This document shows, piece after piece, positions 16,223 through 24,304 of a stretch of DNA of 64,000 nt. The stretch is from NCBI RefSeq assembly GCF_021325795.1, contig NZ_JAHPZX010000007.1, positions 1 to 64,000 of the forward strand, given 5' to 3'. Numbering within the stretch: position 1 is the stretch's first letter; each line of letters begins with the position of its first letter. The DNA is from Bordetella sp. LUAb4 (GTDB lineage: Bacteria; Pseudomonadota; Gammaproteobacteria; Burkholderiales; Burkholderiaceae_B). A program made the position numbers and the translations under genes. The notes beneath the pieces are model-generated. The model made no database searches and was not told the origin of the DNA. It saw only the letters and a list, made by a program, of their open reading frames with translations.

Positions 16223-17376
16223 GGTACCGACACCCACTGGTCGAACAACGGTTCCTTAGGCAGGAACAGAAGCGGGTAGTGAACCTTGCCCTGGACCGCG
16301 ATGGCATAGAGCACGTCGCGGCCGGGAGGAACCGTGGTGGACCAAGCGCTGGGGTCGCCCGCCGCCCGGTTCTTGAGCCATGGTGGTGCAGGATCGGTTT
16401 TTGGGCTGATGACGAACGTGTAGTGGCGCATTCGGTCTGGTGGATCCGTCATGATCACGAGCGGCAGCTCGAACCCCTCGGGATAGACGACCGGGAGTGG
16501 GTCCGTCTGGGCGACGGCGTGGTATGGCTCGAACGGCAGGTCGTCCCAATGATCGAAGAACACGCGACGCAGCGATTTGAGGTCTCCGAGCAGATCACGG
16601 CTGCAGACGCTCCATCCATGATGAGACCAGCGCGCGGACGAACCATTGAGGCCTTTGAGCGCCGCCAGGGTGAATCGGCCGAATTTGAGGTCGCTGCCTG
16701 GCTTGTCCGTTCCTTCGTATGCAAGCGCTTCTTCGGCCGCCGCGCACAGCAGCGCGACACGATTGTGAGGGGAGCCGGCCGGAGATACGTTGAAAAAGCG
16801 ACAGTCCTGCTCTTTTCTTGCAATTTCCAGTTTGGGAACGAATTCTCCGCACGCGTCGGAAAGCAAAACCGCGGCGGCCACGGTAGGCTTCTTTCTGAGT
16901 GCATAGGCTAAAAGGCTGACGTTGACATGAGACCAGATATTGTGGTCTTCCTTGTTCAGGTCATCGAGAAACAACACGGGTTCCTGCAGGTACGAGGCTC
17001 CGTGGCCGCAGCAGTAAAAGAACGCGTGGCTTCCTTGATCGGATAGTCTTTGGATCCATCGTTGACCCGCGGCCAGAACATTGACGAACGATGCCGACTC
17101 GACCGGGCCTCTAGTCCATTGGTATCGATGGTCGGGATCGGCAGGATCCGAGATCAGGACCTCTAGCGTGGAGAGGGGGGCGGCCAGCCTGTCCTGGTTG
17201 TCGAGCAGCCAGTCGCACATGAGCTTGGCGCTGTCGGCCGCGCTGGGAAGGTCGGGGACGCCACGCAAATCATCGCGGATACCGCGATTCTCTTTGGCGT
17301 GTGGGTATTCCCCGACGCCAAGGACGAAGGCATGGGTCTTGGGACCTGTAATAGGTCGATCCAGTAGTAGCCTCAT
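16219..17376 (-). CDS. caspase-like (peptidase C14) protease
   Basis: A 385-residue protein. The caspase fold is shown by THAFVLGVGEYPH at the first strand, HAFFYCCGHGASY with the catalytic His near residue 120, and VLLSDACGEFV with the catalytic Cys near 175, so the His-Cys dyad is intact. The C-terminal 110 residues (from about 275) form a further, unidentified beta-rich region. No signal peptide is seen, so it acts in the cytoplasm. It overlaps both neighbours by four bases in a three-gene operon. Bacterial caspase-like proteases in such clusters are usually dormant and are switched on by a sensor to cleave a partner; here the hydrolase and the pYEATS protein are candidates. Confidence 0.85.
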   Translation of the reverse strand: MRLLLDRPITGPKTHAFVLGVGEYPHAKENRGIRDDLRGVPDLPSAADSAKLMCDWLLDNQDRLAAPLSTLEVLISDPADPDHRYQWTRGPVESASFVNVLAAGQRWIQRLSDQGSHAFFYCCGHGASYLQEPVLFLDDLNKEDHNIWSHVNVSLLAYALRKKPTVAAAVLLSDACGEFVPKLEIARKEQDCRFFNVSPAGSPHNRVALLCAAAEEALAYEGTDKPGSDLKFGRFTLAALKGLNGSSARWSHHGWSVCSRDLLGDLKSLRRVFFDHWDDLPFEPYHAVAQTDPLPVVYPEGFELPLVIMTDPPDRMRHYTFVISPKTDPAPPWLKNRAAGDPSAWSTTVPPGRDVLYAIAVQGKVHYPLLFLPKEPLFDQWVSVP

Positions 17377-18506
17377 CTATGTCCTCGCAAGACATCGACT
17401 TTCTGAAGGTGTGCGCGCGAGCGGACATAGAATTGCGGCCGCTGAAAATACGTCGAATGCGCTTCGGTGATCCCGGTTACGGAGTTGAAAGCGAGATCGA
17501 CCGCGTCTTTGAATATCATGTTTGTCCTGAACGCGAGCGGGTCGATCGGATCGAAGACATTGAGCCAATGCTTGACGCAATCGGGCTTGCGGCGAGGTGG
17601 ATGCTTCGCGATGAGATCGAGGGCAGCAAAGAGGCCAGGCTGCGACCCGACTGTCAATAGCGCGTCGACGTCGATCCCGTCTGGAAGGCCGGCAGAGCCG
17701 GGATCTGCCAACATATCGACGAGGATGACGCCGCCCATGCTATGTCCGACGACGACGAGAGGGCCGTCGCCAGCCTTTGCTTCGGCATGGGCCTGGGCGA
17801 GCGCCTGAGCGACCGCGTCGCGGATGCGCTGGCGCTGGTCGCCATCCTTGAGATAAACGAAAACGTCTCCCATGAACAAGCCAACGGCGGGACTGAGCTT
17901 TCCTCTGACAGCGCCAAAGCCAAGTGTTGATGCCGCATTTCGCACGCGATTCGTAACGGCCGACACTGCAGCTCGTACGGGATTGTTTATGCCGAGGGGC
18001 GTGACCCCCCCTGCGCGGAGTTGGTCCGCAATCATTCCCGGACTAGCGTCGCCAGAGAAAGCGGTGGCCGCCTTATCCGACGAGATGAGTTCGGCCGCCC
18101 TGCGAAACGCCTGGAGCTCTTCAGGCTGAAGTTCCCGGGATTCTTGTGCGGCCAGGTCTGCTATCTGGGAGCAGATCGCGTCGAGCGCGGCCACTGGGTC
18201 TTGTTTTCCTAGGGCGCCGATGGATACAGTCGATGCGCTGATTTCTTCCTGTCCACCCACGGGTCCCCCGCCGCCTGATCCCGGCGTTGAACCGATATTG
18301 AGAGAATACGTTGGTACTCCTTTATCGGTTTCGAAGACGCTTGCCGGAATGACCGGGACGTGCTGGCCCCACATGGGAGAGTGGATCTTGAGATTGAGAT
18401 CAGTGAAGAGCAGCTGTCTGAAAAGCTTGTCTCTGTTTTTTTCCGCTGCTCGATACTGGGGTGTGTCGCGCGTTGCGACCCCATGAACGAAAACCAGTTG
18501 CGCCAT
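17373..18506 (-). CDS. alpha/beta hydrolase (lipase/esterase-like), first gene of caspase operon
   Basis: A 377-residue protein. It starts MAQLVFVHGVATRD (oxyanion-type HG motif), has the nucleophile elbow VVVGHSMGG near residue 255, a probable acid in FDPIDP near 320, and a His in TEAHSTYF near 349: a complete Ser-Asp-His triad. Residues about 75-220 are a large insert with a Gly/Ser-rich stretch (STPGSGGGG) and helices, possibly a lid or an inhibitory segment. The start has AAGGGGAG close upstream. Its stop overlaps the caspase start (ATGA). Likely effector of the operon (membrane lipid or ester hydrolysis), perhaps held inactive until cleaved; that mechanism is inference. Confidence 0.8.
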   Translation of the reverse strand: MAQLVFVHGVATRDTPQYRAAEKNRDKLFRQLLFTDLNLKIHSPMWGQHVPVIPASVFETDKGVPTYSLNIGSTPGSGGGGPVGGQEEISASTVSIGALGKQDPVAALDAICSQIADLAAQESRELQPEELQAFRRAAELISSDKAATAFSGDASPGMIADQLRAGGVTPLGINNPVRAAVSAVTNRVRNAASTLGFGAVRGKLSPAVGLFMGDVFVYLKDGDQRQRIRDAVAQALAQAHAEAKAGDGPLVVVGHSMGGVILVDMLADPGSAGLPDGIDVDALLTVGSQPGLFAALDLIAKHPPRRKPDCVKHWLNVFDPIDPLAFRTNMIFKDAVDLAFNSVTGITEAHSTYFQRPQFYVRSRAHLQKVDVLRGHR

Positions 18507-18776
18507 GCTTCTCCCCTTGGATCCACACGTCTGTACAAGCAGTCGTTTGCAGTGTAGTCGTCAAACCTGAAAGATCAAACGGCAGAGTGGGCGCGGGTAA
18601 GCCGGTCGATGGTAACTCGTTGGTCTAGAGCGAAAGTCGCAGTCCCTTACGCCTCTGCTGACAGCTGCTGCCGCATCGTTGATCGCCGGCCGCATAAGCC
18701 GCATTCGTCAAGAGGGGGTCCGGCGGATGCCTACGATCACTGGGCGCCTACTGGCAAGAACTGCGCCGCACCGCGC

Positions 18777-21700
18777 TCACTTAGGCGCATACCGTCGCAC
18801 TATGTGGTCTATCCCCTCACCGAGCCTGGAATGAAGTTCGCTCAAATCGAACGGCTCGCCTGTACCGATGTTCAGCACTCGTCTTCCGTTCAAAGCCGAG
18901 GGGCCTTGCGCGTCTGATAGAGCGCGCTGCTCGGAGATGTGGAAGCCGTTGACCTCATTGATCATGATCTGCGTAAATTCGTGGCCATTGTGGTTGAACT
19001 TTCCGATCGATTCGACTTGAAAGGCGATCCCCATAGGCACCAGGTGTTCGGCTTCTTCTTCAGGATCTTCGGCAAACGGAGAGATAGGTTTGGCGCTAGG
19101 CGCGTTGGGGGCTATGAAGTAGGCGGTTTGTATGATTTTTCCGCTCTCCAAAGCTTCTGAGAATTCAGTCAGAACATACGGATTTTCTGTAAAGGAAAGG
19201 AAATCTTGACTGATCAGTACGTCACCCACCTCTAGCCCAGAGTGAGGGTATTGATCGGTCGTTTCCGTCGTTACTGCACGATAAATCTTGAGGGGCGGCT
19301 TAGTCTTTGATCTGCTCGGCAATGCCTCGATCGCTGTTTGCAGGTGTAGCGCCAGGGATTTCGTGTCGGAAATCTCCTGAGAAGTCGCCCCTTGTTCTGA
19401 ACCCTCTCTAAGGTAACGGTTTGGCTGGCTGCTCTCAAGGGTATAAGTTTGAATGGCCGCGCTCAGTTGCTCTGATTCGTAATGGCCGCGTTTTGCCTCA
19501 TCGAATTCGTACGCTCCTTCCTCGATTTCTTCGTGTGTGGCATCGATGTCTTCTTCTTGACTCTCAAGTGCCGCTGTCGACCTCTCTTGCTTTTTTTCGT
19601 TGAAGTCAGCGTTGGACAAACGATCCAGATCGATCAGAAAGTCCAGTAGGTCAGGGTCTATGGTTGCGGGCTGCGCGCCAGCCGAGCTGCCCGGCAGAGT
19701 AGTTTCCGAAATCGAAGCGAGTTTCGCGCGCTTCATCGGCGGCGAGTCATCACTATCTTCTCCGACCAAACCCGCAAGATCCCGCCGCGTGATCGGATTA
19801 TTTCCCACCATGCAGTACAGGTTCAGCCCATCCACGGTGCCGGCCGGATCCGTGCTGACCCACCTCCCGATCCAGGGTTGGTAATAGCGCAAACCGTAGT
19901 AGTACAGCCCTGCCGCATCGCGTTCCTTGCCCGAGTAGCGGATGGTTTTGTACGTGGCTTCGCTGGTACTGCGCGACGCCCACACTGCCGTGCCACCGTA
20001 GGGGTAATACTCCTCTTGCGTGATGACCGCGCCCTGGTCATCCGTCTCGATCTGGCAGGAGCCTTGCCGCTCGCGGTACTGATAGCGCAATTGCCGGTTG
20101 GCGATATCCGATGGTTTGTTGGCTGTCCAGTTAAGCACCCGCGCGCCGTCATCGAGCACGATCACTTCCAACGCTTCATTACCGCTGACGCGTAGCTCCA
20201 AGCCCGGTAGGTAGATGGCGTCGGCGGACTGCTGCATCGCTCCGCTTGTCTGCGCAAATGCGGTCTTGCGCACGCGCTGGCCATCGCCGCCGTAGGCGTA
20301 GCTCTCGCGATTGAATGCCGCGGGGTTCGTCGACCCGTTCTTGCTCGTCACCAAGCGCTGCAACTGGTTCAGGCCTGTCCAGCGCATTGGTTGCAGCGAG
20401 TTGCCGTCCAGGCAGTTGGCGTTGCCGGCGGCGTCAAAATAGGTCCCTACCGTCGCGGCCGTCACGCTCTGGGCATTGGCATTACTGACGGCGCGGTTGC
20501 TGGTGGCGGCCACGGTCATGTTGCGGGTGGGCAAGCTGTTGCCCGGCGCGATCTGCGTCAGGTTGCCGCCCAGGTCATAGGCGTAGCGGCGGGTATAGGG
20601 GCGGTAGTTGGCCACATTCAGTGGCGCAAATGCCTGCGGCGAGTCGGTGCCGGACGGCGTGCCGGCGGCGTTCTCGCGTCCGCTGGCGCTAATGAGTTGA
20701 TAGAGCGCGTCGTAGGTGTAGGTGCGCGCAGCGCTGACGGCGCGGTTCTTGAAGAAGGCGATGGCTTGGGCGCCATCGTTCAACGTAGTGACGTTGCCCA
20801 CCGGATCGTAGGTGTAACTCAGATCCTGCAGGACGGTCGTGCTTGCCCCCATCCCCCGAGTCACCTTGATGGTCAGCACGCGCTGGGTCGTCTGCGGCTC
20901 GTAGCTGTAGCCAGTGGTCACGCCATTGGCGTCGACCTTGCTTTCCATCTGGCCACTGGCGGTGTAGGTGGTGGACGTGGTGACGTGCGTGATCTGGCCG
21001 CCATTTGGCGTGACCGAGCTTGCGTTTTTGCGTCCGGCAATATCGTAGCTTGTGTTTTGCAAATGTCCTTTGGCATCGGTCTGGCCGAGAACCTGGGACA
21101 GGGCGTTGTACGCCCAGCTTGTTGCGTAAACCGAGGTCGTCCCGGCAGTCAGCGTAGCTGGCCAGTGTGCGACGGCCTCATCGGTCCAATCGCTGGTGGC
21201 TTCCGCTGGCAACAGCGTGCGGTCTTGTCGCTGGGGCGCGCCTGGCACGGTGTAACCTGCCCCGCGAGTGTCGAGCAGGCCGGCCGTGTCGTAGCGCTGA
21301 ACGACCTGGCCGCGCTGGTTCAGGTTGCGCGCATCGGTCTTGTCGCTAGCATCGTAGCGGGCCGCCGGCGTTGCGGCATCGCCATGGATCCAACGCTCGC
21401 GCACGGCCGGATCGCTCTTGCCTTCAAGCGTCTCGGTGCGCGTCAGGGGCCGGCTCAGGGCGTCGTAGGTGAACTGCTGGATCGTGCCGCGGGCATCGCG
21501 TTGCCGGATCGGACGGCCAGCGATGTCGTTGAAGGTCTGGGTCTGGCCGGCATCGGCGCTGACAGTCTGCAGCACGTGGCCCGAGAGGGTAGGCGTGTGC
21601 TGGAAATTGAGCGTGAGCGAGCCCTGGGCAAAGAAGCGGGCATCCTGCGAGGACGCGGACTGGCCTAGGGCATTGAAGGCGTTGCACTCGACGAGCTGGG

Positions 21701-21812
21701 CCGCGACCTCGTCCGGCACGCTGCGGTTATAGCGCAGGGTGCGTACCGCCAGGCCGCGGTTGTCGTGCACCCGAATCAGGGGAGTACCAGAGTAAACGTT
21801 GACCGACGCCAT
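18777..21812 (-). CDS. TccC/Rhs-type toxin with C-terminal ADP-ribosyltransferase-like domain
   Basis: 1011 residues. The N-terminus (SGTPLIRVHDNRGLAVRTL) matches the opening of Tc toxin C components (TccC/SepC). Many YD/Rhs repeats follow, and the core ends with GKERDAAGLYYYGLRYY and LNLYCMVGNNPITRRD near residue 667, the border where the self-cleaving shell ends. The remaining ~340 residues are a different, low-GC, Glu/Ser-rich module: a linker, then LKIYRAV (R near 844), DFLSFTENP (S near 872) and EEEAEHLVP (E near 920), the R-S-E signature of arginine-type ADP-ribosyltransferases. No TcA/TcB or immunity gene is adjacent. Secretion route and target are unknown. Confidence 0.8.
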   Translation of the reverse strand: MASVNVYSGTPLIRVHDNRGLAVRTLRYNRSVPDEVAAQLVECNAFNALGQSASSQDARFFAQGSLTLNFQHTPTLSGHVLQTVSADAGQTQTFNDIAGRPIRQRDARGTIQQFTYDALSRPLTRTETLEGKSDPAVRERWIHGDAATPAARYDASDKTDARNLNQRGQVVQRYDTAGLLDTRGAGYTVPGAPQRQDRTLLPAEATSDWTDEAVAHWPATLTAGTTSVYATSWAYNALSQVLGQTDAKGHLQNTSYDIAGRKNASSVTPNGGQITHVTTSTTYTASGQMESKVDANGVTTGYSYEPQTTQRVLTIKVTRGMGASTTVLQDLSYTYDPVGNVTTLNDGAQAIAFFKNRAVSAARTYTYDALYQLISASGRENAAGTPSGTDSPQAFAPLNVANYRPYTRRYAYDLGGNLTQIAPGNSLPTRNMTVAATSNRAVSNANAQSVTAATVGTYFDAAGNANCLDGNSLQPMRWTGLNQLQRLVTSKNGSTNPAAFNRESYAYGGDGQRVRKTAFAQTSGAMQQSADAIYLPGLELRVSGNEALEVIVLDDGARVLNWTANKPSDIANRQLRYQYRERQGSCQIETDDQGAVITQEEYYPYGGTAVWASRSTSEATYKTIRYSGKERDAAGLYYYGLRYYQPWIGRWVSTDPAGTVDGLNLYCMVGNNPITRRDLAGLVGEDSDDSPPMKRAKLASISETTLPGSSAGAQPATIDPDLLDFLIDLDRLSNADFNEKKQERSTAALESQEEDIDATHEEIEEGAYEFDEAKRGHYESEQLSAAIQTYTLESSQPNRYLREGSEQGATSQEISDTKSLALHLQTAIEALPSRSKTKPPLKIYRAVTTETTDQYPHSGLEVGDVLISQDFLSFTENPYVLTEFSEALESGKIIQTAYFIAPNAPSAKPISPFAEDPEEEAEHLVPMGIAFQVESIGKFNHNGHEFTQIMINEVNGFHISEQRALSDAQGPSALNGRRVLNIGTGEPFDLSELHSRLGEGIDHIVRRYAPK

Positions 21813-22195
21813 AGACTCGTAGAGCTCGAATGATACGAACCCGCCTCAAGTCGGCTGATCCGGTTGGTGTACCTCTCGTGGGAGAGTGCGAGGCCGTGAT
21901 GCAAGAGGATTGTCAGGTTTTTACGCAGTGCTGTCTACATGGTAAGGATCGGTTGGTCGCGAGCCTGTCGGCAGGCGCATGTACCCGATCCGAAACTCGG
22001 CATTTTCATCATGAAAATATTCAAAAATTCGACAGGCCGCTCGCCGACGGAACGGGCTTGCCGTCCGGGTCGTTCAGCGTGAAAGCGGGGGCCTTGTCGC
22101 CGGCCTTCAGCGCCTTCCGCGCAGGGCTGCACGTGATCCCGCATCTGCCAGGGTGTTGACGCGGCGCTATGCCTGCGTAACGCAGGCCTTCGACT
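21813..22195. other. intergenic region upstream of the Rhs toxin with a gene remnant
   Basis: It contains the presumed promoter of the leftward toxin gene and, at 22021-22122, a degraded peroxiredoxin fragment. A perfect hairpin GCCTGCG-TAA-CGCAGGC (22171-22187) lies just past the stop of the lipoprotein gene. It lacks a T-run and is only a possible transcript end. Confidence 0.45.
22021..22122 (-). pseudogene. fragment of an AhpC/TSA-type peroxiredoxin-like gene
   Basis: Reading leftwards from about 22122, the frame gives RKALKAGDKAPAFTLNDPDG and continues KPVPSASGLSNF before a stop at 22023-22021. ALKAGDKAPAFTLNDPDGKPV is the hallmark opening of the thioredoxin-fold peroxiredoxin-like family, just before its catalytic-Cys loop. 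The loop and everything after it are missing, and no start or upstream domain is seen. It looks like debris left by the insertion or deletion that placed the Rhs toxin here. Confidence 0.6.
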
Positions 22196-22690
22196 TCATT
22201 GCAGCGATCCCCAACGTGTCACGGCCGGTTCGGCGCTGGCCCATTTCCAGGCGCTTTGATCGAAGCACGCGGTGGCGGTGAACCATTGCTCGGGCGCCGC
22301 GGGCGTGTCGCCGTCTTGTACGGAGAAAGCGAACTCCTTGCAGGACGCGAGCACGGATGAGAATTCGCGGGTGACGCGGACCTGACCGTGACCATTCTCC
22401 ACCGGCAGGAAATGTTTGATCTTCCATGTGGCGCTGCCGTCCACCGGCAGGCGGCCCGCGGTCTCGGCGATGAGCTTTTGCTGGTCCGCATGCATATTCT
22501 TCACGAAGCGATTGACGGCCTCGTCCGTGGCTGCCTGCACCGTAATACCTACCCCCAATCCCACGGCGGGGTTGGCCGTGAATGTGCCCGAGGCCACTGC
22601 GGCAACCGCGCCACTGGCGGCTCCGATCGACGAGCAGCCGCTCGTCACGGCCACGACGCAGCCGCATATGGCAGCGAGGAAGTACGCCAT
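22196..22690 (-). CDS. putative lipoprotein, second of a paralogous pair
   Basis: A 164-residue protein starting at ATG 22690. It has a signal peptide (MAYFLAAICGCVVAVTSGCSS) with the probable lipid-attached Cys in SGC, a Gly/Ala-rich hydrophobic stretch, and a C-terminal domain ending WKWASAEPAVTRWGSLQ. The gene just upstream encodes a protein of the same plan with the same ending, so they are tandem duplicates. No function is recognised; it is expected to be anchored in the envelope. Confidence 0.65.
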   Translation of the reverse strand: MAYFLAAICGCVVAVTSGCSSIGAASGAVAAVASGTFTANPAVGLGVGITVQAATDEAVNRFVKNMHADQQKLIAETAGRLPVDGSATWKIKHFLPVENGHGQVRVTREFSSVLASCKEFAFSVQDGDTPAAPEQWFTATACFDQSAWKWASAEPAVTRWGSLQ

Positions 22691-22734
22691 GGCGCGGCTG
22701 CCCGTGTTGCCGGAATGCCCTCCGCCCACGCCGC

Positions 22735-23361
22735 TCACTGCAATGAACCCCAGCGGTCGGTGGATGGCTCGGCCGACGCCCACTTCCACGTCTTGCCGTC
22801 CCGGCACACCGATGCCACGTAAAACGCGCTCGATGCGGCCGTATCCTTGGTCGCGTCGTGTTCGACGGAAAATACGATTTCCTTGCAGTCGAGCGCGCCA
22901 GTACTGATCTGACGGCTTACTGTCACGCGGCCATGCGCGTCGTCCTCGATGGGAAACGAGTGGTTGACCGACCAGGGCGCAATCGCGCCTTGTTTTAGCG
23001 GACCCGCAACGCTGGCAATGCTGTTCTGCGTATTCTGGTGAACGACTCGTTCTGAGTATTGGACGCCGGCCTTGGCCAGCGCCAGCGCGCCCAGGCCGAT
23101 CCCGGTCGCAACCGCCGCATTGTTCGTGACGCGCGATGCGAGCAAAGCGCCGCCGACACCGGCTCCTGCTTGGGCACCTTCCGAATACAGAGAGCTGCAT
23201 GCAGTGCAAACAGCGCTCATCAAGCCCGCGAGCATGACGAGTGAAGTCAAGCGGATCCAGTCCGTGCCTGCCGCCAATCGCTTGGCGCTCCGCTGATTTG
23301 CCGTGATAACCGGCTCAATCGCCGGTGACGCTAGGGATGAAGAGTGGACGTGTACTTGCAT
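22735..23361 (-). CDS. putative lipoprotein, first of a paralogous pair
   Basis: About 208 residues if started at ATG 23361. A lipoprotein-like segment (SLVMLAGLMSAVCTACSS) lies about 40 residues further in, so a TTG at 23277 that would place the signal at the N-terminus is also possible. A Gly/Ala-rich hydrophobic stretch and a C-terminal domain ending WKWASAEPSTDRWGSLQ follow, closely matching the next gene, which starts 44 bases downstream. The two C-terminal domains each hold conserved Cys pairs (LDCKEIVFSV / ASCKEFAFSV). No known family is recognised. Confidence 0.6.
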   Translation of the reverse strand: MQVHVHSSSLASPAIEPVITANQRSAKRLAAGTDWIRLTSLVMLAGLMSAVCTACSSLYSEGAQAGAGVGGALLASRVTNNAAVATGIGLGALALAKAGVQYSERVVHQNTQNSIASVAGPLKQGAIAPWSVNHSFPIEDDAHGRVTVSRQISTGALDCKEIVFSVEHDATKDTAASSAFYVASVCRDGKTWKWASAEPSTDRWGSLQ

Positions 23362-23637
23362 TTCCTGCTCGGCCTGAATGGCCGGATTTTCTACTACCAA
23401 TTCGCCGGCGCGCCTGTTTAGCGCGTTTTTTCTGGGACGAATTGTGCCCGACAACCTATCAACGGCTTACAAGGAAAATGCAAGAAAATGCAATGTAACT
23501 GGGCTGGGGCTGGTTCAAGTTGCTCGGGGACGGCCGGCTTTGAATGTCCGTGAGCGAACGAGACCGGCCGCTTCTGTTCAGGGACCTTGCCGGTTCGTAC
23601 ACTATGCTGTCGGCTTGCCAGGGCAGAGGACTACGCA

Positions 23638-24234
23638 ATGACCGAATTGGAACAGCAGCTGAGGTTTCTAAAAGAGATCGATCGTCTGAAAAGCATTATG
23701 CGGCAGTCGCCGTTGCTGGATCAGAGTCGCAAGGAAAATTCGGCGGAGCATTCCTGGCACTTGGCGATGTATGCCATGGTGTTGAACCAGTACGCCGCCG
23801 GGACCGTAAATACGAATCGGGTCATTCAGATGCTGTTGCTGCACGATGTCGTCGAGATCGACGTGGGCGATTTTCCGATACACGGTGGATCTTCGCTGGA
23901 AGTGCAGGCCGAGCAAGAATCGAAAGCCGCGGCACGTTTGTTTGGATTATTGCCGCCGTCGCAGCGCGATGAATTCATCGGTTTATGGCATGAGTTCGAG
24001 AATGCGGAGACAGAAGACGCGAAGTTCGCCAAGGCCCTGGATCGGTTTCAGCCTCTCCTTATCAATGTGTTCACGGGCGGCGGCACCTGGGCGGAGAGCG
24101 GCGTTTCCCTGGACCAGGTTTTCGCCCGATATGGTCCCGCGATCAAGTCCGGGGCGCCGGAGCTATGGGCCCTCTGCGAGCGGTGGGTAATTCGCCATTT
24201 TAGAATCGAGGGTGGCCTGTCGCCGTCGCAGTGA
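23638..24234 (+). CDS. HD-domain 5'-nucleotidase-like protein (YfbR/HDDC2 family)
   Basis: A 198-residue protein from ATG 23638 with a GAGGA-like site upstream (AGAGGA near 23625). It has the HD-domain metal ligands in order: EHSWHLAMYA (His), LLLHDVVEIDVGD (HD plus E and D) and a late Asp in KALDRFQPLL. This matches the YfbR/HDDC2 group, which removes the phosphate from deoxynucleoside 5'-monophosphates. It stands alone, divergent from the lipoprotein pair. Substrate preference cannot be told from sequence. Confidence 0.85.
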   Translation: MTELEQQLRFLKEIDRLKSIMRQSPLLDQSRKENSAEHSWHLAMYAMVLNQYAAGTVNTNRVIQMLLLHDVVEIDVGDFPIHGGSSLEVQAEQESKAAARLFGLLPPSQRDEFIGLWHEFENAETEDAKFAKALDRFQPLLINVFTGGGTWAESGVSLDQVFARYGPAIKSGAPELWALCERWVIRHFRIEGGLSPSQ

Positions 24235-24304
24235 GTGGGCGGCGGTATCGGCGCACAACTGGGGCGCGGGGCACGGTAAACCGCCGGACCCCCTAAGCTG
24301 TTTC

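Noticed and set aside
18777-21812. Type VI secretion-linked Rhs effector
   Set aside because: No PAAR or VgrG domain and no immunity gene are present; the N-terminus matches Tc toxin C components instead.
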